Below, one piece after another: positions 33,124-42,261 of a stretch of 64,000 bases of DNA. The notes below the pieces were generated by a model. It did not search any database. It was not told the origin of the DNA and saw only the letters and a program-made list of their open reading frames with translations. A program made the translations under genes and the position numbers. Source of the DNA: UBA8337 sp937907245 (lineage in GTDB: Bacteria > Pseudomonadota > Alphaproteobacteria > RS24); NCBI GenBank assembly GCA_965219485.1, contig OZ244774.1:186001-250000 (forward strand). The letters run 5' to 3'. Each line of letters starts with the position of its first letter. Within the stretch, counting starts at the first letter, position 1.

Positions 33124-34517
33124 TGCGCCGCCTCATTTTCTTTCAGCCAAGCCTGCCATTTGGATACCATGGCGCGCACATTATCGGGTGCCGTGCCGCC
33201 ATAGCTGGTGCGGCTTTTCACTGAGTTCTCGACGCTCAAGACATCGAAAATACCTTGCGTGATTTGGGCGTTGACGCTTTGCATATCGGCAAGGCTCAGC
33301 TCGTCCAGCAAGCAGGATTTGTCTTCGGCCAAAGCCACCAAAGCGCCCGTGGCATGGTGGGCATCGCGGAACGGCAAGCCCGCCTCGCGCACCAACCAAT
33401 CGGCTAAATCTGTGGCCGTGGAATATCCATTGCCGGCGGCCTTGTGCATGGCCGTCTCGTCGACACCCAATGTTTCCATCATGCCTGCCATAGCGGCCAA
33501 ACAAAGCGAGAGACTGTCGAGCGCGTTGAACACGCCCTCTTTGTCTTCTTGCATGTCCTTCGAGTAAGCCAGCGGCAGACCTTTCATGACGATAAACAGA
33601 CCCGTTAGGGAGCCAATGATGCGGCCTGATTTGGCGCGTATCAATTCAGCGGCGTCGGGGTTGCGCTTTTGCGGCATAATAGAAGAGCCCGTCGAAAACG
33701 CGTCCGGCAGGGTGAAAAAACCAAAATTCGGCGTGGCATAAACCACAATCTCTTCGGCCAAGCGCGATAGATGCGTGGCGCAAATCGCCGCCGCCGAGAG
33801 GCCTTCGAGGGCAAAATCTCGCGCCGAAACACTATCCATACTATTGCCCGTGGGGGCATCAAAGCCCAAAGCTTGGGCTGTCGCATGGCGGTCGATATCA
33901 AAGCCCGTGCCAGCCAAAGCGGCGGCACCTAGGGGGCTTTGGTTCATCCGCTTGCGGGCATCCATCAGGCGCCCATGGTCGCGCGATAGCATTTCGACAT
34001 AGGCCAACATATGGTGGCCAAAGCTTACCGGTTGGGCGGGCTGCAAATGCGTGAAGCCGGGCATAATCGTATCGGCATGGGCCTCGGCTTTGTTTACCAA
34101 GACGCCCATCAGGGTGCTGATTTGCGCGGCTAAATGGTCGAGCGTATCGCGCACATAAAGCCGGAAGTCGGTTGCTACTTGGTCGTTGCGCGAGCGCGCG
34201 GTATGCAAGCGCCCAGCCGTTGGGCCTATGAGCTCAGCTAGGCGTGCCTCAATATTCATGTGAATGTCTTCGAGCGCGCGCGAAAAAGTAAACTCGCCAG
34301 CGGTAATCTCGGCTAGTATCTGGGTCAGGCCTTGGCTTATCGAGGCGCCGTCTTCGGCAGAAATAATGCCTTGGGCGACCAGCATTTCGGCGTGCGCCAA
34401 GGATCCTCGGATGTCTTGCGCAAACAGGCGCTGGTCAAATCCGATGGATGCGTTTATCTCTTCCATTATGTCGTCGGGGCCGCTACCAAACCGGCCGCCC
34501 CACATGCGATTGCTCAT
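33120..34517 (-). CDS. argH: Argininosuccinate lyase
   Basis: 465 residues. Fumarase/aspartase superfamily: TARSRNDQVATD (107-117), MPGFTHLQPAQP (152-163, catalytic His), and the signature GSSIMPQKRNPD (277-288, catalytic Ser loop). It splits argininosuccinate to arginine and fumarate. A TlpA-type gene is divergent from it with 31 bases between starts, and the stop overlaps the lptM GTG. Confidence 0.97.
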   Translation of the reverse strand: MSNRMWGGRFGSGPDDIMEEINASIGFDQRLFAQDIRGSLAHAEMLVAQGIISAEDGASISQGLTQILAEITAGEFTFSRALEDIHMNIEARLAELIGPTAGRLHTARSRNDQVATDFRLYVRDTLDHLAAQISTLMGVLVNKAEAHADTIMPGFTHLQPAQPVSFGHHMLAYVEMLSRDHGRLMDARKRMNQSPLGAAALAGTGFDIDRHATAQALGFDAPTGNSMDSVSARDFALEGLSAAAICATHLSRLAEEIVVYATPNFGFFTLPDAFSTGSSIMPQKRNPDAAELIRAKSGRIIGSLTGLFIVMKGLPLAYSKDMQEDKEGVFNALDSLSLCLAAMAGMMETLGVDETAMHKAAGNGYSTATDLADWLVREAGLPFRDAHHATGALVALAEDKSCLLDELSLADMQSVNAQITQGIFDVLSVENSVKSRTSYGGTAPDNVRAMVSKWQAWLKENEAAQ

Positions 34518-34548
34518 TGTTCTATTCCCCTTTTAGGAGGCTTGTATC

Positions 34549-35190
34549 TTGTCACAATTTAGCCGATTTGTCCGCTCTCGTAAGGGCAGTTTTGCGACCC
34601 TGATTGTCTTGGGTGTTTTTGCCTTTGCAGGCGTTCAAACCCTATACAAGAAGGAGGGCAGGGAAAGCAAGGTGGAGAGTGAAAAAACCGCCAAAGCCCC
34701 GAGTGCCAAAGCCCCGAGTGCCAAAGTTACCCAAAGTCTTAAAAACTTCGTCACGCACCCAAGCCCCAAAGTTTTGCCCAAGCTGGAGCTGCAAAGCGCG
34801 GATACAGCGCCGCTGTCTTTAGACACGTTTAAGGGCGAGCTATTGCTGGTTAATTTCTGGGCGACATGGTGCGCGCCTTGCCGCAAAGAAATGCCCCAAT
34901 TGGATGCTTTGGCCAAACGTTATGGCGATAAAAACGTCCGTGTCATTGCGCTCTCGGTCGATCGTGGCGGAGCGAAAAAGCCAGAAGCTTTTCTAAATGA
35001 GTTAGGGATTTCTGAGCTAACGCGCGCCTATGACCCGAGTTATAAATCGGCTCGTGCTGCCAAACTCATTGGCCTGCCAACCACCCTATTGGTTTCCCCA
35101 GAGGGTTTAGAGATAGGCCGACTGGCCGGAGAAGCCGATTGGAACAGCGCATCTGTTCATGCTTTGCTGGATGCTTATTTGGCGGACTAG
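34549..35190 (+). CDS. TlpA-like membrane-anchored thioredoxin
   Basis: 213 residues from a TTG start eight bases after AGGAGG. An N-terminal membrane anchor (about 16-32) precedes a Lys/Ala/Pro linker containing tandem APSAK repeats, then a TlpA/ResA-type thioredoxin fold with WCAPC (107-111) and the cis-Pro in GLPTTLLVSPEG. Likely a periplasmic thiol reductant for cytochrome maturation or copper-site assembly. The divergent argH pairing is common in alphaproteobacteria. The linker DNA is an in-frame tandem duplication. Confidence 0.88.
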   Translation: MSQFSRFVRSRKGSFATLIVLGVFAFAGVQTLYKKEGRESKVESEKTAKAPSAKAPSAKVTQSLKNFVTHPSPKVLPKLELQSADTAPLSLDTFKGELLLVNFWATWCAPCRKEMPQLDALAKRYGDKNVRVIALSVDRGGAKKPEAFLNELGISELTRAYDPSYKSARAAKLIGLPTTLLVSPEGLEIGRLAGEADWNSASVHALLDAYLAD

Positions 35191-35193
35191 TGG

Positions 35194-35230
35194 GCCCCAG
35201 TCGGATTAGCGAGCCCCAGTCGGATTAGCG
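35194..35230. repeat. 19-base tandem duplication at the tlpA-hbd junction
   Basis: GCCCCAGTCGGATTAGCG occurs twice with a 19-base period (35194 and 35213). The second copy reaches into the last codons of the convergent 3-hydroxyacyl-CoA dehydrogenase gene and includes its stop (TTA, 35225-35227). Confidence 0.75.
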
Positions 35231-36103
35231 GGTCGGCACCGGCGCGTCGCCGCTGTAGTCGTAAAAACCTTTGCCGGTCTTGCGACCTAGCCAACCAGCT
35301 TCGACATATTTAATCAGCAAGGGGCACGGGCGGTATTTGCTGTCGCCCAGCCCGTCGTGCAGGACCTGCATAATGCTGAGGCAAGTATCCAGGCCAATGA
35401 AATCGGCAAGCTCGAACGGCCCCATGCGATGATTGGCACCCAGCCGCATGGCTTTATCAATGCTATCGACATTGCCCACACCTTCGTAAAGCGTGAAAGC
35501 GGCTTCATTGATCATCGGCAAAAGAATGCGATTGACGATGAAGGCTGGGAAATCTTCGGCGACGCAGGCGGTTTTGCCAAGGGTTTCAACAATCGATTTG
35601 GTGATTTCAAAGGTCTCTTGTGAGGTTGCGATACCGCGAATAATTTCCACTAATTTCATCACGGGCACTGGGTTCATGAAATGCATGCCAATGAATTGCT
35701 CGGGCCTATCGGTCGCGGCCGCTAAGCGGGTGATGGAGATGGACGATGTGTTGGAAGCGATAATCGCTTCGGGGGCTAGCACCGAGCTGACTTCGCGTAA
35801 AATTTCAATTTTAATGGCTTCGTTTTCGCTGGCCGCTTCAATGGCCAAATCGACCTCGGCCATAGCGCCCAAATTGGTTGCGGGGTGAATGCGCGCTAGG
35901 GCGGCTTCACTATCGGCTTCGGCTAATTTGCCGGAAGCGATTTGGCGCGCCATATTGCCGGTAATCGTGGCAATACCGGCTTCAATTCGGTCTTGGGAAA
36001 TATCATTAAGAAGGACACGGAAGCCGGACAAGGCAAAGACATGAGCAATGCCACATCCCATTTGTCCGGCTCCAATGATGCCAACGGTTTTTGCGTCAGA
36101 CAT
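35225..36103 (-). CDS. hbd: 3-hydroxybutyryl-CoA dehydrogenase
   Basis: 292 residues from the ATG preceded by AGAGGACAT. Rossmann loop GIIGAGQMGCGIA (8-20), SNTSSISI, HFMNPVPVMKLVEIIRG (catalytic His and the 3HCDH signature) and RLGANHRMGPFELADFIGLD in the C-terminal domain. It oxidises L-3-hydroxybutyryl-CoA to acetoacetyl-CoA (PHB or butyrate metabolism and beta-oxidation). It follows etfA with 27 bases between, so electron-transfer flavoprotein and this enzyme may be co-transcribed. Confidence 0.93.
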   Translation of the reverse strand: MSDAKTVGIIGAGQMGCGIAHVFALSGFRVLLNDISQDRIEAGIATITGNMARQIASGKLAEADSEAALARIHPATNLGAMAEVDLAIEAASENEAIKIEILREVSSVLAPEAIIASNTSSISITRLAAATDRPEQFIGMHFMNPVPVMKLVEIIRGIATSQETFEITKSIVETLGKTACVAEDFPAFIVNRILLPMINEAAFTLYEGVGNVDSIDKAMRLGANHRMGPFELADFIGLDTCLSIMQVLHDGLGDSKYRPCPLLIKYVEAGWLGRKTGKGFYDYSGDAPVPTR

Positions 36104-36130
36104 ATGTCCTCTTTTTCGGGGCAAAGCCGA

Positions 36131-37072
36131 TTAAAAACCAGCTTTGCTCAATTCTGCTTCGAGTTCAGGTACGGCGTTAAACAAATCAGCTACCAGACCA
36201 TAATCAGCAACTTGGAAAATCGGGGCTTCTTCGTCTTTGTTGATGGCAACAATGACTTTCGAATCCTTCATACCCGCCAAATGCTGAATGGCACCCGAGA
36301 TACCGACCGCAATATAGAGGTCAGGGGCAACCACTTTACCAGTTTGGCCCACTTGGTAATCATTCGGCACAAAGCCGGCATCTACCGCCGCGCGTGACGC
36401 ACCCATAGCGGCGCCCAACTGGTCAGCTACTTTTTCTAACATTGGGAAGTTATCGCCAGACTGCATGCCACGACCCCCGGAAACCACAATCTTGGCCGAG
36501 GTTAGCTCAGGACGATCAGACTTGGTCAATTCTTCCGAGATAAACTCAGAAAGACCCGGATTGTCTGCCGCACTTACCGCTTCTACGCTGGCGCTACCGG
36601 TATCGGCGGCGGCGGCGAATGCGGTGGAGCGGATGGTGATGGCTTTTTGGCTTTCGTTCACTTTTACCGTTTGAATGGCGTTGCCTGCGTAAATTGGGCG
36701 CTCAAATGTCGAGGCGTCCAGCACGGCTGTGATGTCAGACACTTGGCTGCAATCGAGCAGGGCGGCAATACGCGGCATGAAGTTTTTACCATTGGTCGAG
36801 GCGGGGGTTGCAATCGTTGCATAACCCGCAGCGATGCCAACAACCAGAGCCGCCATAGGTTCGGCCAGTTGCTTGTCATATTGGGCATCGTCAGCCAAAA
36901 GCACTTTCGCAACGCCTTCTAGCTTGGCAGCCTGATCGGCGACGCTCGCGCAACCGTTACCAGCGACAAGAACATGCAAGTCGCCGCCCATTTGAGCAGC
37001 CGCTGTGACCGACTTAACGGTCGCATCGGCAAGGTTTACATTGTTGTGTTCAGCAATTAGCAGCGTATTCAT
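36131..37072 (-). CDS. etfA: Electron transfer flavoprotein alpha subunit
   Basis: 313 residues. The N-terminal domain starts MNTLLIAEHNN; the C-terminal FAD-binding domain shows KIVVSGGRGMQSGDNF, GASRAAVDAGFVPNDYQVGQTGK and YIAVGISGAIQHLAGMKDS, the FAD signature. It carries electrons from acyl-CoA dehydrogenases to ETF:quinone oxidoreductase. Its start and the etfB stop share one base (TAATG overlap). Confidence 0.97.
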   Translation of the reverse strand: MNTLLIAEHNNVNLADATVKSVTAAAQMGGDLHVLVAGNGCASVADQAAKLEGVAKVLLADDAQYDKQLAEPMAALVVGIAAGYATIATPASTNGKNFMPRIAALLDCSQVSDITAVLDASTFERPIYAGNAIQTVKVNESQKAITIRSTAFAAAADTGSASVEAVSAADNPGLSEFISEELTKSDRPELTSAKIVVSGGRGMQSGDNFPMLEKVADQLGAAMGASRAAVDAGFVPNDYQVGQTGKVVAPDLYIAVGISGAIQHLAGMKDSKVIVAINKDEEAPIFQVADYGLVADLFNAVPELEAELSKAGF

Positions 37073-37824
37073 TACAAGACTCCTGCTTCGTTTTTCAATT
37101 TGTCGACCAAATCGGCGACTGTTTCTACTTTAACCCCAGCTTCGCGTTCTGCGGGCTCGGCTACTTTCACGATTTCCAAACGTGGCGCGGCGTCAACGCC
37201 ATAATCTGCCAAGTCTTTCTCATCGATAGGCTTTTTCTTCGCCTTCATAATGTTCGGCAAAGAAGCATAACGTGGCTCGTTGAGCCGCAAGTCTGTCGTC
37301 ACAATCGCGGGCAGACTGATTTTGAGGCTTTGTAGGCCACCATCAATCTCGCGGGTGATGTTTAACTTGTCGCCATCGACGCTCAGCTCAGAAGCAAATG
37401 TGCCCTGGCTCCAGCCCAACAAAGCAGCGAGCATTTGGCCCGTCTGATTGTTGTCACCATCAATCGCTTGTTTGCCGAGAATAACCAAGTCTGGCTTTTC
37501 TTCTTCCACAACCGCTTTCAACACTTTGGCAATGCCCAGCGGTTCCATGTCATCTTCGGTTTTCACCAAAATGCCGCGATCGGCGCCCATAGCGAGCGCT
37601 GTGCGGATGGTTTCTTGGGTCTGTGCCGGTCCGATGGAAACCACAACAATCTCAGTTGCCGTGCCTGCTTCTTGCATGCGGACAGCTTCTTCGATGGCGA
37701 TTTCGCAAAACGGGTTCATCGACATTTTTACATTGGCTAGATCAACGCCCGACTGATCCGGTTTCACCCGAATTTTGACGTTGTAGTCCACCACGCGTTT
37801 GACGGGGACAAGGATTTTCATCAT
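37072..37824 (-). CDS. etfB: Electron transfer flavoprotein beta subunit
   Basis: 250 residues. MKILVPVKRVVDYNVKIRVK start, ADRGILVKTEDDMEPL, and the AMP-binding region KPDLVILGKQAIDGDNNQTGQ characterise ETF-beta. With EtfA it forms the soluble heterodimeric FAD/AMP protein that couples beta-oxidation to the respiratory chain; an acyl-CoA dehydrogenase is encoded nearby. A probable promoter with a palindrome lies upstream. Confidence 0.97.
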   Translation of the reverse strand: MMKILVPVKRVVDYNVKIRVKPDQSGVDLANVKMSMNPFCEIAIEEAVRMQEAGTATEIVVVSIGPAQTQETIRTALAMGADRGILVKTEDDMEPLGIAKVLKAVVEEEKPDLVILGKQAIDGDNNQTGQMLAALLGWSQGTFASELSVDGDKLNITREIDGGLQSLKISLPAIVTTDLRLNEPRYASLPNIMKAKKKPIDEKDLADYGVDAAPRLEIVKVAEPAEREAGVKVETVADLVDKLKNEAGVL

Positions 37825-37866
37825 TCAATCTCCAAAATGTTTGCGCACATGCGCTCTGAACCGCAA

Positions 37867-37900
37867 TTCTTAGTGAATTGGGTCAAATAAGTCAATTGAC
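37867..37900 (-). promoter_or_regulatory. Candidate etfB promoter with palindrome
   Basis: Minus strand: TTGACT (37895-37890), 17-base spacer, TAAGAA (37872-37867), start near 37860 and a 36-base leader to the ATG. The perfect palindrome GTCAATTGAC (37891-37900) overlaps the -35 and could be an operator, for instance for a fatty-acid-responsive TetR-type regulator; that identity is inference. Confidence 0.4.
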
Positions 37901-37956
37901 CAGCCTTAGGTGGCCTGCGTCAAAACGACCTCAAAAGGGCGGTTAACATGGCCGAT

Positions 37957-38523
37957 CTATCGGTTGGCGCCGGGAACCCAAAGCACGTCTTTTTGCCCAT
38001 TGGCATTGGCGGCGCGGGCCGCCACAAACAACAGGTCGGAAGCGCGGTTGATATATTGACGCGCGGCATCGGAAAATACATCGCCGCCTTCGCTGGCCGC
38101 ACTTAGCAGGCGCTCGGCATTGCGAATAATCGTGCGCGCCAAATGCAAATGCGCCGCCGCTGGCTCGCCGCCAGGTAACACGAAACTATTGAGCGGGGCT
38201 ATCGGCTCATTCATCGTGTCTATCTCGTCTTCGAGGCGTTTGACTTGGGCTGGGGTTATCCGCAAGGCCTCAAAGGCATCGGTCTCGGGCGTGGCCAAAT
38301 CTGCGCCAAGGTCAAAAAAGTCATTTTGCAAGCGTTCCAGCACGCCATCTAAATCGGGTTGGTCTTGGGTATAAAGCCGCGCGATACCTAAAGCCGCATT
38401 GGCTTCATCTACCGCGCCATAGACCGCAATGCGCTGGTCGTGTTTGGCGCGGCGAGAGCCGTCGGCCAATTGGGTCGAGCCATCGTCGCCCGTACGGGTA
38501 TAAATTTTATTCAGTTTGACCAT
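37957..38523 (-). CDS. pduO: Cob(I)yrinic acid a,c-diamide adenosyltransferase, PduO type
   Basis: 188 residues, mostly helical. The N-terminal TRTGDDGSTQLADGSR is the ATP-binding signature, followed by VDEANAALGIAR; the C-terminal helix has RRTPA-type residues as ARQYINRASDLLFVAARAAN. It transfers adenosyl from ATP to cob(I)alamin, making coenzyme B12 for enzymes such as methylmalonyl-CoA mutase. Location beside etfBA and the twin-helix small protein is typical in alphaproteobacteria. Confidence 0.94.
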   Translation of the reverse strand: MVKLNKIYTRTGDDGSTQLADGSRRAKHDQRIAVYGAVDEANAALGIARLYTQDQPDLDGVLERLQNDFFDLGADLATPETDAFEALRITPAQVKRLEDEIDTMNEPIAPLNSFVLPGGEPAAAHLHLARTIIRNAERLLSAASEGGDVFSDAARQYINRASDLLFVAARAANANGQKDVLWVPGANR

Positions 38524-38546
38524 GGTAAAACGCCATCCCTTTGCCC

Positions 38547-38735
38547 TTAACTGCCAGAGAGATAGACCCCCAGCATTACCAAAACAATAGTGCCAAATTG
38601 TAGCCCAACACGCCAGCGCATAAGTTTTTGTGAAGTCGATGTCGAGCCATTACGAAGCATATTCACAAGGCCTGCGAGCAGCACCACTGTGACCGCCGCT
38701 AAGCCGATAGGAATAATAAGGTTAAAAATATCCAT
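38547..38735 (-). CDS. Twin transmembrane helix small protein (HIG1-like)
   Basis: 62 residues with two hydrophobic segments (about 5-26 and 44-60) joined by a basic loop (RNGSTSTSQKLMRWRVGLQ). The short basic MRWRV/LQ motif between helices resembles HIG1-domain proteins that associate with cytochrome oxidase. In alphaproteobacteria such a gene regularly lies next to pduO. The function here is inferred from that similarity. Confidence 0.8.
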   Translation of the reverse strand: MDIFNLIIPIGLAAVTVVLLAGLVNMLRNGSTSTSQKLMRWRVGLQFGTIVLVMLGVYLSGS

Positions 38736-38765
38736 GCCAATTTCTCTTTCTGTAACGCAAGCGCT

Positions 38766-40409
38766 CTAAAGCGAAGGGGTGCCCATTTCTTCGATGCGAC
38801 GGGCGATGATATCGGCTTGAATTTCGGCCGCGCCCTCAAAAATATTCAAAATCCGCGCATCGCATAATACTCGACTGATCGGATATTCTAGCGCGAACCC
38901 ATTGCCGCCATGAATTTGCAAACCATTGTCGGCACCCGCCCAGGCCACCCGCGCGGCCAGCAATTTGGCCATGCCGGCCTCTAGGTCGCAGCGCTCGCCT
39001 TTGTCTTTTTTACGGGCCGCAAAATAAGTGAGTTGGCGCGCCGCCAATATTTCAGCCGCCATCATGACTAATTTTCCCGACACACGTTCGAACTGATAAA
39101 TCGGCTTACCGAATTGAGTTCGCTCCGTCGCATATGTAAAGGCTAGCTCTAACGCACTTTGCGCAACCCCAATGGCGCGCGCGGCCGTTTGAATGCGCGC
39201 GCTCTCAAAGGTTGCCATCAGTTGTTTAAACCCCTTGCCCGTCTCGCCACCCAGAACCGCATCTTCGGGGACGGCAAAGCCATCAAAGGCAATGTCATAT
39301 TCTTTCATGCCGCGATAGCCCAGAACTTCAATCTCGCCACCTTGCATGCCTTCGGCCGGAAACGGCGTTTTCTCATCGCCGCGCGGTTTTTCCGCCAAAA
39401 ACATGGATAAGCCTCGATGGCCTTTGACATCGGCTTCGCTGCGCACCAAGAGCGTCATCACATCGGCGCGCGCGCCATGGGTAATCCATGTTTTAGCCCC
39501 GATAATCTCATAGCCCGTCTCGGTCTTTTTGGCTCGGGTTGAAAGGCTGGCCAAGTCGGAGCCTGTATTGGGTTCGGTAAATACGGCCGTTGGCAACATC
39601 GAGCCATTGGCGATGCGGGGCAGGTAGTTTTGTTTTTGCGCTGGTGTGCCATTTTGCAAAATCAATTCGGCCGCAATATCTGTGCGCGTGCCCAAAGAGC
39701 CGACGCCAATATAGCCGCGCGATAATTCTTCCGACACCACACACATGGCTTGCTTGCCCAGCCCCATGCCGCCAAATTCTTCGGGCACGGTCAGGCCAAA
39801 AACACCTAAGTCGCCAAGTTCTTTAATAAGGGGCAGCGGAATAAGTTCGTCGCGCAAATGCCAGCCATGCGCGTGCGGGATGACTTTCTCATCGGCAAAG
39901 CGGCGGAATTGGTTGCGGATCATCGTATGGGTTTCGTCGAGACCGGCATCGGCTTCGGCGGCTGCGTTTTCTTGCATCCATTGGGCAACGCTAGCGCGGC
40001 GCTGGGCGGTATTGGCATGAGCCCGCAAGTGCGCCACATCCTCATCTTCAAAACCGGGCAAGCCATCGCTAAAGCCCAAGTCGGCCGGGCGCACAATCTC
40101 GCCTTGGCTCATCGGCAGACCGCCAGCCAATTGGTTGAGGTATTCGCCAAAAATAATCAGCGTCAGGTTTTTTTCCAGCTCGCCCAAGCGTTGGCTTTGG
40201 TTCATCTCGCTGGCATAGGTGTTCATTTGCGCCAGCGTTTCCAGATAGGTCGCGGCCCAAGCGCGGCCATGGCGCCCGAATTGGTCCATGCCCTGTGGGG
40301 CGGGCCCCCGCAAAGCCGCGCGCAAACCATCCAGCGCAGCATTGGCCTTGGGTAGGCGCGCCAATAAGGCGTCCGTTTCCTGGGAATGGTTGGTCTGTGC
40401 ACTCTTCAT
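38766..40409 (-). CDS. Acyl-CoA dehydrogenase, long N-terminal form
   Basis: 547 residues. An extra ~150-residue helical N-terminal region precedes the classic ACAD domains: FGLTVPEEFGGMGLGKQAM, TEPNTGSDLASLSTRA (flavin-binding) and the C-terminal helical domain with QFGKPIYQFERVSGKLVMMAAE and LQIHGGNGFALEYPISRV. It uses FAD to make 2-enoyl-CoA and passes electrons to EtfAB. Substrate chain length is not predictable. Confidence 0.93.
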   Translation of the reverse strand: MKSAQTNHSQETDALLARLPKANAALDGLRAALRGPAPQGMDQFGRHGRAWAATYLETLAQMNTYASEMNQSQRLGELEKNLTLIIFGEYLNQLAGGLPMSQGEIVRPADLGFSDGLPGFEDEDVAHLRAHANTAQRRASVAQWMQENAAAEADAGLDETHTMIRNQFRRFADEKVIPHAHGWHLRDELIPLPLIKELGDLGVFGLTVPEEFGGMGLGKQAMCVVSEELSRGYIGVGSLGTRTDIAAELILQNGTPAQKQNYLPRIANGSMLPTAVFTEPNTGSDLASLSTRAKKTETGYEIIGAKTWITHGARADVMTLLVRSEADVKGHRGLSMFLAEKPRGDEKTPFPAEGMQGGEIEVLGYRGMKEYDIAFDGFAVPEDAVLGGETGKGFKQLMATFESARIQTAARAIGVAQSALELAFTYATERTQFGKPIYQFERVSGKLVMMAAEILAARQLTYFAARKKDKGERCDLEAGMAKLLAARVAWAGADNGLQIHGGNGFALEYPISRVLCDARILNIFEGAAEIQADIIARRIEEMGTPSL

Positions 40410-40494
40410 GGCATTAGACTATCGGGTTTTAGGGCGAAGGCAAGATAGCGGCGTCTGCTTTTCTGTCCTTTGGCATGGGCGAAACGTCGCGGCT

Positions 40495-41475
40495 TTAGGC
40501 TTGGCGAGGCAAAATATCTCCCTCGCCGATAGGGGGTGGCAGCAGGGCGATAACCGCTTCGGGGCTCATGCCTTGTTGGCGCAACTCACGAAACCCATGG
40601 TCGCCAGCCGTTTTGGAAAGTCTGCGTCCCTGTGTGTCGCGCACTAATTCATGATGAAAATAATCCGGCGTCGCAAGGCCTAATAGGGCTTGTAGCAAGC
40701 GGTGAATATGGGTGGCGGGCATGAGGTCGCGCCCGCGCGTAACTTGCGTGATGTTTTGGCTGGCATCATCAACCACCACGGCCAGATGATAAGAGGTCGG
40801 CACGTCTTTTCGGGCCAGCACCACATCGCCATAAGCGGCAGGGTCGGTGAGAATGGTTTGGGGGCTACTGCCTTCGAGAGGGCTGCCTTCCAGAGGGCTG
40901 CCCCCAATAGAATTGTGTTCCGTATAGGTGAGCGGCTGGGATATGTTTTTTTGCACCCAAGCGATGGCTTTTTTCATGTCGAGCCGCCAAGCATAACTCG
41001 TACCTTCCCACATGCGCCGTTTTCTCTCGCTGTCCGGCAGGTCGCGGTAAAGGCCTGGGTAAAGCGGCGCCCCATCGGGATCGCGCGGCCATGTGGCGGG
41101 GTCAGGAATCGCGTCCAAAATCTCGCGCCGCGTGGCCCAACAAGGATAAACCAAATCCATATCGCGCAAGGTTTTGAGCGCCTGCTCATAGGCCTCAAAG
41201 CGGGTCGATTGCAAAAGCACGCGGGTTGGCCATTCGAGCCCAAGCCATTCAAGGTCTTGGTATATGCCATCGATAAAATGGGGGCGGGCGCGGCCAATAT
41301 CTATGTCTTCTAAACGCAGTAAAAAAGTGCCGCCATTTTCGCTTGCTTGTCGGGCACCGAGCATGGCGGAATAAGCATGGCCAAGGTGCAGCCAACCGTT
41401 GGGGCTCGGGGCGAAGCGTGTGCGAAAAGGCGCGAGGCCTGGCGTTAATTTAGACGGCTCTTTCATTGCCTTCAT
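40495..41475 (-). CDS. gluQ: Glutamyl-Q tRNA(Asp) synthetase
   Basis: 326 residues. Class I synthetase core without an anticodon-binding domain: RFAPSPNGWLHLGHA (HIGH), and RRLSKT (KMSKS-like) near the C-terminus, as in GluQ-RS, which glutamylates queuosine of tRNA-Asp. The start at 41475 follows GGAG by five bases; a Met three codons later is also possible. A tandem 15-base duplication adds SPLEG repeats near residue 230. It is divergent from alkA. Confidence 0.9.
   Translation of the reverse strand: MKAMKEPSKLTPGLAPFRTRFAPSPNGWLHLGHAYSAMLGARQASENGGTFLLRLEDIDIGRARPHFIDGIYQDLEWLGLEWPTRVLLQSTRFEAYEQALKTLRDMDLVYPCWATRREILDAIPDPATWPRDPDGAPLYPGLYRDLPDSERKRRMWEGTSYAWRLDMKKAIAWVQKNISQPLTYTEHNSIGGSPLEGSPLEGSSPQTILTDPAAYGDVVLARKDVPTSYHLAVVVDDASQNITQVTRGRDLMPATHIHRLLQALLGLATPDYFHHELVRDTQGRRLSKTAGDHGFRELRQQGMSPEAVIALLPPPIGEGDILPRQA
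40869..40905. repeat. 15-base tandem duplication in gluQ
   Basis: The + strand unit CTGCCTTCSAGAGGG occurs twice (about 40869-40899), encoding SPLEG twice within the GluQ-RS catalytic region. The frame is kept. Confidence 0.6.
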
Positions 41476-41497
41476 GAATGCTCCATAATCTTTGGAT

Positions 41498-42136
41498 ATG
41501 CAAATATATAAGACAAAAAAACATATCACAGACGCGCTCATAGACTTGTGCAAGCGAGATAAACAACTCGCCATGGCTTTTGAAAAATATGGCACACCGC
41601 CGATGCGCGAGACGCCCGACGGGTTTCATGGGCTGACGCGGTTGCTCATTAGTCAGCAAGTCTCCACGGCGGCGGCGGCGTCTATTCAAGCTAAATTCGA
41701 TGCCGCTATGGGTAGCGCACAACCCGAAAACTTGCTGGCTTTGAGCGACGAAGCGCTGGGGGCCTGTGGTATTTCGCGCCCCAAACAGCGCTATATGCGC
41801 GCGCTCGCAGAGGCCATCGTCAGCGACGGGCTCGACCTTCCCGCTTTGCGCCAAGCGGATAATCAAACTGTTTACGATACGCTGGTGGCGCTGACGGGCA
41901 TCGGCCCATGGACGGCGCAATGTTATTTGTTGTTTGCCTTGCGCCGTGCTGACATGTTTCCGGCGGGGGATTTGGCGCTGCAACAAAGTGTGCGGATGCT
42001 ATATGGACTAGACGCCAGACCCGATGCGCAACAGCTGGCAGATTTTGCTTTGCGTTGGCAACCGCATCGTGGGGCAGCGGCGCGGCTATTGTGGACTTAT
42101 TATAATGGCGAGCAAGAAGAAGCCCGACGTAAGTAA
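41498..42136 (+). CDS. alkA: DNA-3-methyladenine glycosylase II
   Basis: 212 residues, HhH-GPD superfamily. GFHGLTRLLISQQVSTAAAAS and LVALTGIGPWTAQCYLLFALRRADMFPAGDLALQ carry the helix-hairpin-helix loop (LTGIGPW) and the catalytic Asp in FPAGD. It removes alkylated purines in base-excision repair. The N-terminal AlkA-N domain is absent, so it is the short bacterial form. The ATG at 41498 is preferred over an upstream TTG. Confidence 0.9.
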   Translation: MQIYKTKKHITDALIDLCKRDKQLAMAFEKYGTPPMRETPDGFHGLTRLLISQQVSTAAAASIQAKFDAAMGSAQPENLLALSDEALGACGISRPKQRYMRALAEAIVSDGLDLPALRQADNQTVYDTLVALTGIGPWTAQCYLLFALRRADMFPAGDLALQQSVRMLYGLDARPDAQQLADFALRWQPHRGAAARLLWTYYNGEQEEARRK

Positions 42137-42261
42137 CCGGGCCCTTCAATAGTTTGAGTTAAGCGGCTAGAGTTGAGCCAAACAATTGGGCATACTTAGG
42201 GCTAGCGCTATGATTCGCGCGAATGAGACCCACGAGCGAGAGAAAGGACGGAGGCGAAACA

